From Streptomyces sp. WMMC940 (GTDB taxonomy: Bacteria > Actinomycetota > Actinomycetes > Streptomycetales > Streptomycetaceae): a DNA stretch of 64,000 nucleotides. Positions within the stretch are counted from its first letter, which is position 1, and every line of letters begins with the position of its first letter. The position numbers and the translations under genes were made by a program. The stretch spans positions 3,433,001 to 3,497,000 of the forward strand of contig NZ_JAPZBC010000001.1 of NCBI RefSeq assembly GCF_027460265.1, given 5' to 3'. The notes under the pieces are model-generated. The model had not been told where the DNA came from, did not search any database, and worked only from the letters and a program-made list of their open reading frames with translations. Of the stretch, positions 8,020-15,784 are shown one piece after another.

Positions 8020-8890
8020 GGTTCAGCCCCTGGAGCAGCGTGTACGTGGACGTCCAGTCGACCAGGTCCCCACTGACGTCGGTGTAGAAGAGGTAGTGCC
8101 TGTCGGTCGGGAACTTCATGATGGCGCCCCGGCCGGACACCAGACGCTGGAAGACGGCGTGGGCCGCGTCGAGGTCCACGATCGGGTCGGTCATCCCGGA
8201 GACGAAGGTCGCGGCGGGCACCTGGTGCGGCACCCGTCCCGGCGCGAGGTACCGGCGCTCCAGTTCGAGCAGCACGGCCCGCGACCGGCGCGTCAACTGC
8301 CTTACCGCCAGGTCGTCGTGGTCGATGAAGTGCTGGTACTTGGCCGTGCCGGTGAAGTCGGCGGCCGTCAGCCCCGCGTCCCACAGCTCGTCACCGCCGT
8401 CCGCCCCGAGGGCCGCCCGGGACTCCTCGTCGAGCGTCGCGTGCATACGGCCGAGCCAGGAGGAGCAGAAGACGGCCGCGTCGTAGGAGGTGGTGAACCC
8501 CTCGTGGGTCATCAGGGCGGCCATGTACGAGCCGCCGAGGCAGTGCCCGAACAGGGACAGGGGCACCGAGTCCCCGATCACGGCGCGTACGTGCGCGACG
8601 GCATCCGCGTAGTCGCCGAGCACGGTGTCGGCGTCCGGTATCTCGTGGCGCGGACCGGGACTTATCCCGCTGCCGCGCCGGTCGAGGACGAAGAGGGCGA
8701 TGTCGTTGTCGGCGAACCGCGGGCCCACCTCCCACAGCCAGCCGGCGTGACTCTGCAGGCCGTGGAAGTAGAAGACGGCTCCCTTGATCTGCTCCGGCCG
8801 CCAGACGTGCAGGGCGAGCCGGGTGTCGCCGCACGGGAGGTCGACGATCTCCCGACGGGTGTTCTGCGGGGGCCTGAGGGTCTCGATCAC
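8009..8890 (-). CDS. Alpha/beta hydrolase (lysophospholipase-like) with Cys nucleophile, 293 aa
   Basis: Alpha/beta-hydrolase fold of the monoacylglycerol lipase/Hydrolase_4 type: oxyanion motif FHGLQSHAGW (42-51), LDRRGSGIS (69-77), nucleophile elbow GHCLGG (115-120), a likely acid at Asp235 or Asp239 (MTDPIVD) and His265 (DRHYLF). The nucleophile is Cys117 where lipases have Ser. A Cys triad is seen in some thioesterases that favour transfer of the acyl group to a nucleophile over hydrolysis, so acyl transfer or thioester chemistry is possible. The GTG start has an AAGGAG site. It lies 39 nt after the GH3 gene. Confidence 0.82.
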   Translation of the reverse strand: MIETLRPPQNTRREIVDLPCGDTRLALHVWRPEQIKGAVFYFHGLQSHAGWLWEVGPRFADNDIALFVLDRRGSGISPGPRHEIPDADTVLGDYADAVAHVRAVIGDSVPLSLFGHCLGGSYMAALMTHEGFTTSYDAAVFCSSWLGRMHATLDEESRAALGADGGDELWDAGLTAADFTGTAKYQHFIDHDDLAVRQLTRRSRAVLLELERRYLAPGRVPHQVPAATFVSGMTDPIVDLDAAHAVFQRLVSGRGAIMKFPTDRHYLFYTDVSGDLVDWTSTYTLLQGLNRGV

Positions 8891-8929
8891 TGTGGCTTCT
8901 CCTTGTGGGTCGTCGGTCGGGACGGCGGG

Positions 8930-10747
8930 TCACCGGGCGAGGACGGCGTCGAGGAAGTCCGCGTCCTGCTGGAAGGGCTTGAACTTGTACTGGGTGGCGT
9001 TGCCCTGCTGGCGGCGCGACTCGACGTGGGCGGCGATCGCGCCCTGGGCCACGGTCCGCACGCGCAGGCCGCCCAGCCGGCGGCTGGTCCGCTTCGAGGC
9101 GTACTCGATGTTGATGGCGGACAGTTCGCGGTCGATCGCGGTCGAGAGCGTCCGGTCCAGCGCCTCGCCGGGGGCCGGGACCTCGACGACGACCGTGTAG
9201 TACGGCGGCTCGTCCCAGCACGGGCCGCACATGTACAGCCCGGTGTCGAGGCCGGCGCCTTCGAGGCCCTGGCGGATGGCCTGGGTGACCTGGCTCTCGG
9301 TGATCTTCTCGCCGGTGAAGGAGTGGAAGACGCCGTCGCGGTGGGTGAAGTGGACCCACGGGGTACCGTCCACGATCCTGTCGACGCGGTAGATGTCACC
9401 GGTCCACAGCCGGTAGAGGCCGTTGCCCTGGGACATGATCAGGTGGTAGTCGTGCCCCGCCTCGACCTCGTCGTACAGCAGCGTGTCGACCTTCTCGCCC
9501 GCGTCGAGGAGTTCGCCCAACGGCACCTCGGCGGGGACGAACTCGAAGAACGCCTGGCTGACGGCCAGGGGCTGGCTCTCCAGGGTCTCGTCCACCGGGA
9601 TGGTGGTCACCCCCTCGGTGCCGCAGCTCATGAACGGCAACTTGGCCACGCCGGGCAGGACCGCCTCCAGGCGCGGCCGGTACAGCTGGGCGGAGGCCGA
9701 GAGCCAGCAGCTGTAGAGGGTCAGCGAGGGCCAGACGTCGACCAGGCTGAACCCGTCCTTGACGAGGACCTGTTCCAGGTGCCGCGCGGCGTTCTCGTCG
9801 GGCCGGGCGCACGGGCGGCCCTGGAGGGTGCCTGCCCGCAGGTCGCGCACCAGCTCCGGACCGTGCTCGGCTATCAGGTCGCGCAGCGAGACGAGGGTGC
9901 TGGGGTTGATCGCGGAGATGTAGTGCAGGTCCTTGCCCACGAGGTGCCGCACACGGTGGTACATCCGCCCGGCGTGGCCGGCCGGGGCCTCCGGTCCGAA
10001 CCAGGGCGACTCGTACCACGGCGGGTTCCAGTCCCGGCTGTTGATCTGGGGATGCCGGTTGCTGATCGCCTGGTGCTCGACGCCGTGCACGAAGTCGTAC
10101 ACGTCCTCCCGGACGGTCTGGGTGTCGAGCGTGGCCCACGGATGGGCGAGGATCTCGGGGTGGTGCTCCAGGTAGGTGCCCCACATCGCCTTCATCGCCG
10201 GGATGCGGTACGTGAGCAGCCAGTGCAGCGTGTACGGGACGCGCTTGGGGGTGCCGGTCGTGCCGCTTGTCTTGAGCCATCGGAGCACGGGACTGCAGGA
10301 GAGGACGCCGCCCTTGGTGTGGGTCTCCCGGTCGATCTGCCCGGCGAAGTCGTTGTAGCGCATGACCGGGAGCACCGAGCGGAAGGCCGAGGGGTCCGCG
10401 GCGACCGCGTCGTACCCCTGTTCCTTCCAGTGCAGGGAGCTGATCCCGATGTCGATCAGGTCGTCCAGGACACGGGCCTGGGCGGCGGCCGGGTCCTTCA
10501 GGTCGGCGAGCAGGCTCTCCCGGGCCCGGAGGCACTCCTCGACGAAGGGGTCGCGCCGGGACTGCCAGTGCTGCTGCCACCGGGAGGTGGACGGCGACGG
10601 GGGGCCCGCGGGCTCCGGGGGCACCGCGGTACTTCCGGGACTCCGGGGCGCCTGCGGGGTCCGGGGCGTCCGGCTGTTCCGGGGGGTCTGCGGGCTCGGG
10701 GCCGCGGGGGATCCTGCCGCAGGGCTCAGGACCTGGGGTGCGTTCAC
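8930..10747 (-). CDS. GH3-family acyl-acid amido synthetase (ATP-dependent), 605 aa
   Basis: Adenylate-forming enzyme of the GH3 auxin-responsive family. It has the P-loop-like motif SGTTGTPKR (161-169), SCGTEG (374-379), YRLWTGD (445-451), a later HRDGVFHSFTGEKITE block and a Lys near the C-terminus. GH3 enzymes activate a carboxylate as acyl-AMP and join it directly to an amine, normally an amino acid, with no carrier protein. Residues 5-55 form a Pro/Ser/Ala-rich disordered leader not usual in the family. I chose the GTG (VNAPQV) because GAGGAG stands 8 nt before it; an ATG 7 codons upstream is possible. It is the first gene of an operon with the hydrolase and the enolase-superfamily enzyme, and probably makes the pathway's amide bond. 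Confidence 0.83.
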   Translation of the reverse strand: MNAPQVLSPAAGSPAAPSPQTPRNSRTPRTPQAPRSPGSTAVPPEPAGPPSPSTSRWQQHWQSRRDPFVEECLRARESLLADLKDPAAAQARVLDDLIDIGISSLHWKEQGYDAVAADPSAFRSVLPVMRYNDFAGQIDRETHTKGGVLSCSPVLRWLKTSGTTGTPKRVPYTLHWLLTYRIPAMKAMWGTYLEHHPEILAHPWATLDTQTVREDVYDFVHGVEHQAISNRHPQINSRDWNPPWYESPWFGPEAPAGHAGRMYHRVRHLVGKDLHYISAINPSTLVSLRDLIAEHGPELVRDLRAGTLQGRPCARPDENAARHLEQVLVKDGFSLVDVWPSLTLYSCWLSASAQLYRPRLEAVLPGVAKLPFMSCGTEGVTTIPVDETLESQPLAVSQAFFEFVPAEVPLGELLDAGEKVDTLLYDEVEAGHDYHLIMSQGNGLYRLWTGDIYRVDRIVDGTPWVHFTHRDGVFHSFTGEKITESQVTQAIRQGLEGAGLDTGLYMCGPCWDEPPYYTVVVEVPAPGEALDRTLSTAIDRELSAINIEYASKRTSRRLGGLRVRTVAQGAIAAHVESRRQQGNATQYKFKPFQQDADFLDAVLAR

Positions 10748-10908
10748 TGTCGCTCTCTCCTCGGACATGGCTGTGCCGACCGCCCGATTGCGGGCATGCG
10801 TCGGCACCGCACGGCATCGGCCGGGCGGTCAACGGTGGGTGGGGTGAGGTGGTGCGGTGAGTCGGTGGTGCGCGCGGGAATCCGGGCGGGGCTCGGGGCC
10901 GGGCGCGG

Positions 10909-11133
10909 CTAGGCGCCGCGCGGGCAGGCGGCGGCCGCCCGGCCGCCGCCGTCGTCCCCGGCAGCGAGCGTGGCCAGTTCGTCCAGGTCGTACAGCGCCT
11001 GGCGCCTGGTCCCGTAGCGGGTGATCTTTCCTCGGCGGGCCCACTGCCGGATCGTGCCCTCGCGGACGCCGAGGGCGAGTGCCGCGAGCGAGGTGGGGAC
11101 GCGCTTTCCGCGTGTGGTGCGCGGGTCGTTCAT
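10909..11133 (-). CDS. Small helix-turn-helix DNA-binding protein, 74 aa
   Basis: One MerR/excisionase-like winged-helix domain: SLAALALGVREGTIRQWARRGK forms the helix-turn-helix and ITRYGTRRQALYDLDEL the wing. The C-terminal 15 residues are Gly/Ala-rich. It starts 18 nt after the stop of the zinc-binding protein gene on the same strand, so the two form a unit. Such pairs are scattered in Streptomyces, often near biosynthetic clusters. The fold indicates DNA binding; its targets are unknown. The excisionase resemblance is structural only, because no integrase is adjacent. Confidence 0.75.
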   Translation of the reverse strand: MNDPRTTRGKRVPTSLAALALGVREGTIRQWARRGKITRYGTRRQALYDLDELATLAAGDDGGGRAAAACPRGA

Positions 11134-11151
11134 GTCACTCCTCGGCGTCGG

Positions 11152-11820
11152 TCAGGTCCTGGTGCGGTTGAGAAGAAGCCATTGGCGTGGGGTGAGTACG
11201 TGCCCCGCGCCGCAGAGCGGCCCGCGCAGCACCATGTCGTCACCACCTCGGGCGGGCAGGGACACCTCGGCGTCGCACCCCGGTTCCACGCAGCGGCCCA
11301 ACGGCACGAGTTCCGGCTTGGGAGGCGCCACGACCATCCGCAGGGCGGCTGCCACCCGGGCGACCTCGTCGGCCGCCGTCCCGGCGGCAGGGTGGGCGGC
11401 GAGGGTGCCGAGGTGACGGCCGAGGTACGCCGCCAGTTCGGCGACCGTCCGGGCGGGCAGAGCCTCCTCGGAGGCCGCCTCGTCCCGTACGAACCGTGCG
11501 CAGGAGGCCAGTTGCACGACCGCGTCGTGCCGCGCGTCGAGTGCCGCGTCACTCACCGGCGGCGCCTCGGGGCGGTGGCCCGTCACACGGGCCGGGCCCC
11601 CGTGGCGGGCGGGCAGGACGAACTGCTGCTCGCTCTGCCGGTACAGCTCGGGCAGGGCGGCCAGGTCCGCGGCCAGGGTGCGCCGGCAGGATGCGCAGAG
11701 CAGGGACCCGGGCGCGGGACGCCTGCGGTGCAGCCCGCCGGACCGCTCCGCCCGGCGGCAGCGGTTCGACGCGCACCGCTCCGGGGGGACTTGCGAGGGG
11801 TTCGGGTCGGCAGTGTCCAC
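11152..11820 (-). CDS. Cys-rich putative zinc-binding regulatory protein (OvmZ-like), 222 aa
   Basis: An N-terminal treble-clef or zinc-ribbon pattern is formed by Cys16, Cys21, Cys42 and Cys45 (CASNRC...CASC). A mostly helical Ala-rich middle (about 70-170) follows, then a second Cys set near the C-terminus (GRCVEPGCDAEV and GPLCGAGH) ahead of LTPRQWLLL, which could be a short helix-turn-helix. The pattern is like proteins labelled OvmZ in Streptomyces, whose function I do not know. The GTG start has a GGTGAGG site. It is co-transcribed with the small HTH protein, so a two-protein regulator is a reasonable guess. Confidence 0.62.
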   Translation of the reverse strand: MDTADPNPSQVPPERCASNRCRRAERSGGLHRRRPAPGSLLCASCRRTLAADLAALPELYRQSEQQFVLPARHGGPARVTGHRPEAPPVSDAALDARHDAVVQLASCARFVRDEAASEEALPARTVAELAAYLGRHLGTLAAHPAAGTAADEVARVAAALRMVVAPPKPELVPLGRCVEPGCDAEVSLPARGGDDMVLRGPLCGAGHVLTPRQWLLLNRTRT

Positions 11821-11911
11821 TGTCGCCTCACCTTCAGAAGGGAATAAAAAAAGCGCCGCTCGATGGCGACGCGACGGCAGTGCGTAGGCTCCTGGAAGAG
11901 GGCAGACTGCC

Positions 11912-11941
11912 TCGCGAAAGAGTGTTACACAGCTCTCGCGA
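11912..11941. promoter_or_regulatory. Quasi-palindrome, possible operator/promoter of the OvmZ-like unit
   Basis: Two TCGCGA hexamers bracket a perfect GTGTTACAC dyad, off exact symmetry by one base. It lies about 95-120 nt upstream of the GTG start of the zinc-binding protein. The arrangement suits a dimeric repressor, possibly the unit's own HTH product. Confidence 0.35.
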
Positions 11942-12130
11942 CGGCGCAAGGGATTGCTCCGGGAAGGTCTTCGGACCTTGGGGAGCCCCGACTTGACGGC
12001 TCGTTGGCATCCTGCGACGCGTCTGCGCCCGGCCCATCTGCGTCCGGCTGCCGGAACGGGCCGGCAGCGAGGCCAGTGGAGACGGCGAGGGGCCGGGGTG
12101 CCGGACCGTGGGGAGCCGGAACGCGGACGG

Positions 12131-12174
12131 CGGGTGCCGACGCGCCCCGCACTCGCGGGGCGCGTCGGCACCCG
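12131..12174 (-). terminator. Strong hairpin terminator after the nitrilase-like gene
   Basis: A perfect 20-bp stem (left arm 12131-12150, right arm 12155-12174) closes on the 4-nt loop actc. It begins 48 nt past the nitrilase stop. There is no U-run, as is common for Streptomyces terminators. It would stop minus-strand transcription from the GBL island reaching the OvmZ-like unit. Confidence 0.8.
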
Positions 12175-12221
12175 CCGCCGGGGAGTTCACCGGGGTGCGG
12201 CGGCAGCCGTCGCCGGGCAAG

Positions 12222-13019
12222 TCACCTGAGGGCGGGCACACCGAGTACCCGATCACGCAGAACGGGGAACTCCGCACGCACCTTGGCGACGAGGGCGGGG
12301 TCGAGGTCCACGACGAGCGTCTCCTCGTCGGGCCCGGCCTCGGCGAGCACCTCGCCCCAGGGATCGACCACGACGCTGTGGCCGGCCTGTTCCACTCCGG
12401 CGTGCGTACCGGCCGTGCAGCAGGCCAGGACATAGGCCTGCGACTCGACGGCCCGTGCCCGGGTGAGCAGGGACCAGTGGGCCCGGCGGGCGGCCGGCCA
12501 GCCCGCCGGGAGGAGGAACATCTCGGCGCCGGCGTCCACCAGCAGCCGGAACTGCTCGGGGAAGCGCAGGTCGTAGCAGGTGGCGAGACCCGCCGTAGGC
12601 CCGCCGTCGGCGGGCACGACGGTGACGGTCTCCTCGCCCCGGCCCAGCAGGGCGGCCTCGCCGCGGTCGAACCCGAAGCGGTGGATCTTCCGGTAACTCC
12701 GGTGCAGGGCACCGTCGGGCGCGAAGACCAGGGAGGTGTTGTACAGGGTGCCTTCCGCGCCGCGCTCCACGATCGACCCGGCGTGCAGCCAGACCCGCGC
12801 CTGGGCCGCGGCCTCGCTCATGACGGCCGCCGTGGCACCGTCCACCGGTTCCGCATGTTCCCGGAAGGCGTCGAAGGAGAACGCGCCGACGGTCCAGAGT
12901 TCCGGCAGCACCACCAGGTCGGCGCGGTGCTGTTCACGGACCAGACGGGCGGCGCGGGCACGCCGCTCGGAAACGGTCTCCTCCGGTCGTACGGCGATCT
13001 GCAGTAGTGCGGCGCGCAC
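12222..13019 (-). CDS. Carbon-nitrogen hydrolase (nitrilase superfamily), 265 aa
   Basis: The nitrilase-superfamily triad is complete: Glu40 (VVLPELW), Lys111 (YRKIHRFG) and Cys148 (ATCYDLRFPE). The ATCYDLRFPE block and size are those of omega-amidase/YafV or carbamoylase-like branches, which hydrolyse omega-amides, N-carbamoyl groups or deaminated glutathione. The GTG start (VRAALLQIAV) is chosen because conservation begins there; the longer upstream frame is Arg/Pro-rich and unlike the family. It is the last gene of the minus-strand GBL island and ends at a strong terminator. It could act on the product of the neighbouring pathway or be a housekeeping amidase. Confidence 0.85.
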   Translation of the reverse strand: MRAALLQIAVRPEETVSERRARAARLVREQHRADLVVLPELWTVGAFSFDAFREHAEPVDGATAAVMSEAAAQARVWLHAGSIVERGAEGTLYNTSLVFAPDGALHRSYRKIHRFGFDRGEAALLGRGEETVTVVPADGGPTAGLATCYDLRFPEQFRLLVDAGAEMFLLPAGWPAARRAHWSLLTRARAVESQAYVLACCTAGTHAGVEQAGHSVVVDPWGEVLAEAGPDEETLVVDLDPALVAKVRAEFPVLRDRVLGVPALR

Positions 13020-13153
13020 AGCGTCTCCGTTCAGGGGTGGTGTCGGTTCCGCTCCGGGCGGACGAGCGGGGCGGGCAGTACGGATGGGGCGGGCAGTACG
13101 GATCAACGGCCAGGACGGGTGAGGCACATGGGCGCACGGCCCCGGACAGCAGG

Positions 13154-13915
13154 TCAGCGCAGGTGGGAAGCGCCGTTGACGTCGACGACGGTGCCGCTGC
13201 ACCACTCCGCATCCGCACTGCTCAGCCAGGCGACGGTCGCCGCCACGTCCTGCGGCAGGGCGATCCTGCCGAGCGGGCTCTGCCGTCGCACCTCGTCCGC
13301 CACGGGACCGACGAGCATGGGTTCCGTGAGGTCGGTGCGGACGAATCCCGGCGCGACCGCGGTCACGGCGACACCGAGCGGGCCCAGTGACACCGCGAGG
13401 GACTGGGTGAGCGAGTGCAGAGCGGCCTTCGTCGCCCCGTAGGCGGGGGCATCCGGTTCACCGCGGTAGGCGCCGCGCGAGCCGACGTTGACGATGCGCG
13501 CGCCCTGCGGACCCTGGACGCGGTGCCGCAGGTGGTCGACGAACTGCCAGATCAGATCCGCGGGACCGAGCAGGTTGACGTCGACCAGGCGCCGCCAGTC
13601 CGCCTGCCACTCCTCGAACGAGGTGGTGGCCACGGGCTGTTCGGTGTAGGCACCCGCGTTGTTGACGAGCACGTCCACCGCGCCCAGCAGGCCGACCGCA
13701 GACCGGACGACCTCGTGTGCGGCCCCGGGTGCACCGAGATCACCGGCGATCAGAGCGTGACCGGTGCCGGGCAGGGCGTCCACCACCGTCTTCGCGGCGG
13801 CGGAGTCGGCCCGGCAGTGCACCGCCACGCGGTGCCCGTCGGCGGCGAGCCGGTTGGCGATCGCGGCCCCGATACCCCGGGAACCGCCGGTGACGAGCGC
13901 GCAGCGTCGAGTCAT
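13154..13915 (-). CDS. SDR ketoreductase (FabG-like), possibly GBL biosynthesis, 253 aa
   Basis: Classical SDR with TGGSRGIG at 9-16, NNAG at 85-88, Ser146, Tyr159 and Lys163 (YGATK). His/Arg content after the first strand (CRADS) suggests NADPH. Its position beside receptor-type TetR genes and an AfsA homologue resembles GBL ketoreductase genes such as barS1/scbB, which reduce the 6-keto group of the butyrolactone precursor; I infer that role from context only. It lies 9 nt after the TetR gene, so the two are one transcript. Confidence 0.78.
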   Translation of the reverse strand: MTRRCALVTGGSRGIGAAIANRLAADGHRVAVHCRADSAAAKTVVDALPGTGHALIAGDLGAPGAAHEVVRSAVGLLGAVDVLVNNAGAYTEQPVATTSFEEWQADWRRLVDVNLLGPADLIWQFVDHLRHRVQGPQGARIVNVGSRGAYRGEPDAPAYGATKAALHSLTQSLAVSLGPLGVAVTAVAPGFVRTDLTEPMLVGPVADEVRRQSPLGRIALPQDVAATVAWLSSADAEWCSGTVVDVNGASHLR

Positions 13916-13924
13916 GGTGAGCCT

Positions 13925-14581
13925 CTACCTTCTCGGAGGTTCGTGTACATGTGCGCGGAGCCGGGTCCGGTCCGGCGGGCATTCCGTCCGCAGCACGAAG
14001 TGCCAGAGGCACTCCAGTTGGGCACGGACCTCCGCGCCGGTGCACCCCTCCCGCAGGGCCGCCTCGGCGCCCGCCGTGAGATAGACCGCCAGCAGTTCGA
14101 GCCGATCGGACCCGGCGTCGGACGGTACGCGGGCACGGGCGAGCAGTTCCCGCAGGGCGTCCCGCCACACGGCGTGCCAGGGGGAGGCGACCGCATGCTC
14201 CCGGGAGAGTCTGGCCGCCGCGCGTACGGTGACCTCCTCGTCGAGCAGCCGGGCCACCGCGAGGGTGAACTCGGCTACCGGCGGCAGCCCTCCGTCCGGC
14301 CGGACGGGCTCCCCCGGCAGGCTGCGGCAGTCCGGCAGGGGAGGACGGTCCGGTGCCAACCGCGCCAAGGTCTCGCGGGTGAGGCCCTCGGCCTGCCGGC
14401 AGACCCCGCCGACCAGGTCGGCCTTGGTCGGGAAGTGGAAGGTGAGCGCTCCCATCGTCACCCCACAGGCCCGGTGCACGGCCGACAGCGAAGTCCCGGC
14501 GTAGCCCTGACGATCGAACTCGACCGCCGCCGCGTCGATCAGCGCCTGCCGGGTACGTTCGGCTCTCACCTGCTTCACCAT
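13925..14581 (-). CDS. TetR-family regulator, GBL-receptor-like, 218 aa
   Basis: The N-terminal TetR HTH (about 10-55) starts MVKQVRAERTRQALIDAA and includes TSLSAVHRACGVTMGALTFHFPTKADLV, the ArpA/ScbR-type pattern. The C-terminal ligand domain is helical with Trp residues (SPWHAVW) in the region where receptors hold their ligand-contact Trp. It starts at an ATG with an upstream GAGGGTGG; a GTG 8 codons earlier exists. It shares an operon with the ketoreductase. Two receptor-type genes in one island is common: one true receptor and one pseudo-receptor. Which one this is cannot be read from sequence. Confidence 0.85.
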   Translation of the reverse strand: MVKQVRAERTRQALIDAAAVEFDRQGYAGTSLSAVHRACGVTMGALTFHFPTKADLVGGVCRQAEGLTRETLARLAPDRPPLPDCRSLPGEPVRPDGGLPPVAEFTLAVARLLDEEVTVRAAARLSREHAVASPWHAVWRDALRELLARARVPSDAGSDRLELLAVYLTAGAEAALREGCTGAEVRAQLECLWHFVLRTECPPDRTRLRAHVHEPPRR

Positions 14582-14833
14582 GGGTCCACCCTCGGCATCC
14601 GTCACGGGATCTGAATCCCACGGGACCGGGCTGGGATGCGCGCCCCGGCGCCGAGGGCAGCGGGCCCGTCGCCGCGTCCCCGCCCGCCCCGCGGTTCGGG
14701 GCGGAGGCCGGGAGACCCGGGGACCCCCTTGTCCGGCGAACCTACCGCCGGTTGTGGCGGGGGATGCCTCTCACGCCCGGTTTCGCGAACACTTGGCCAA
14801 GTCGGGGGCATCCGTCCCGACTCGGTCCCGTTC

Positions 14834-15784
14834 TCACGCGGCCGCGAGGTGCTCCCGGTACCAGGAGGCCGCCCCGGCCAGTCGCGCCAGCGGCCCCGGC
14901 CCCGGCGGACAGTCCGTGAGCTCCCAGATCTCCTCGCTCTCGTACCAGTGATCGCTCGCCAGCAGGGCGAACTGCCGCTCGCTGATACGGCCGGGCGTCT
15001 CGCGCAGCCTCGCCAGGCACTGATCCCAGGGCAGGTCACCGGTGACCGCGGGCAGTACGGCGAGTTCCGCGAGCCGCATCATCAGGTCGGAGTTGCGCAC
15101 CGGCACCGGATGGCTGGCGTGGTGCACCCCGGAGGGGACCGGGCCCGGGGCCGTGGCCAGGGCGTCGATGAGCCGCGCCAAGTCGTCGACGTCCACCGCG
15201 GAGATCCGTCCGCGCCCGCCGTCCCAGCGGAACGGCACCCGCCGGAGCAGTTCGCCGAGCGCGGGCACGACCCAGCGGTCACCCGCGCCGAGGATCAGCC
15301 CCGGCCGCAGGACGACGCCCCCGGCGTCGAGCACGATGCGCTCGGCGGCCAGCCGGGTCCTGCTGGCGGCCGACACGGGCTCGGGCGTCACCCCGTCCAC
15401 GGGGACACTGCGGTGCGGCCCGGGGCCGTAGACCGCCGTCGTGGACAGGTGGACGAGGCGCGGCACCCCGGCGCGCCGAGCCTCCTCGACGACGGCCCGG
15501 GTGCCGCCGACGTTCGTCCGCTCGCACTCCTCGGCGTCCCCGTCGACCCGGCAGGCAAGATGGACCACGACGTCCATGCCGCGTGCCACGCCGTCCAGCG
15601 ACGCGGGATCGGTCAGGTCCACGCACACCCACCCCGCTCCCGCCGGCGCGTCGGCCGGTACGCGGCGGGCGACCGCACGCACCTCGACGGGCCGCCCGTC
15701 CGCGCGCTCACGCAGCAGCCGGGAGAGGACCGCTCCGCCGACGAAGCCCGTCGAGCCGGTCAGCAGCACCCGCAGGGGCCTCAT
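14834..15784 (-). CDS. NAD-dependent epimerase/dehydratase-like protein, 316 aa
   Basis: Extended SDR with GSTGFVG at 10-16, VVHLACRVDGD and STTAVYGPGP in the usual order. The catalytic YxxxK of extended SDRs appears lost: the aligned stretch VSAASRTRLAAERI puts Ala140 for Tyr and Arg144 for Lys. Similar epimerase relatives occur in several GBL loci between the receptor and AfsA genes. It may work on a butyrolactone intermediate by another mechanism or may only bind nucleotide. The ATG overlaps the receptor stop as ATGA, so translation is coupled to the receptor. Confidence 0.78.
   Translation of the reverse strand: MRPLRVLLTGSTGFVGGAVLSRLLRERADGRPVEVRAVARRVPADAPAGAGWVCVDLTDPASLDGVARGMDVVVHLACRVDGDAEECERTNVGGTRAVVEEARRAGVPRLVHLSTTAVYGPGPHRSVPVDGVTPEPVSAASRTRLAAERIVLDAGGVVLRPGLILGAGDRWVVPALGELLRRVPFRWDGGRGRISAVDVDDLARLIDALATAPGPVPSGVHHASHPVPVRNSDLMMRLAELAVLPAVTGDLPWDQCLARLRETPGRISERQFALLASDHWYESEEIWELTDCPPGPGPLARLAGAASWYREHLAAA

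Larger units (their letters stand above)
11821..12221. other. Gap of 401 nt: promoter zone of the OvmZ-like unit plus a terminator
   Basis: No credible coding frame. It holds a quasi-palindrome at 11912-11941 and a very strong hairpin at 12131-12174. The part nearest the OvmZ-like start contains an A-rich run (gaataaaaaaag) that breaks the local GC trend. Confidence 0.6.

Noticed and set aside
8096..10912. 938-codon plus-strand frame opposite the GH3 and hydrolase genes
   Set aside because: Same reason: no domain is visible, while both minus-strand genes show intact catalytic motifs.
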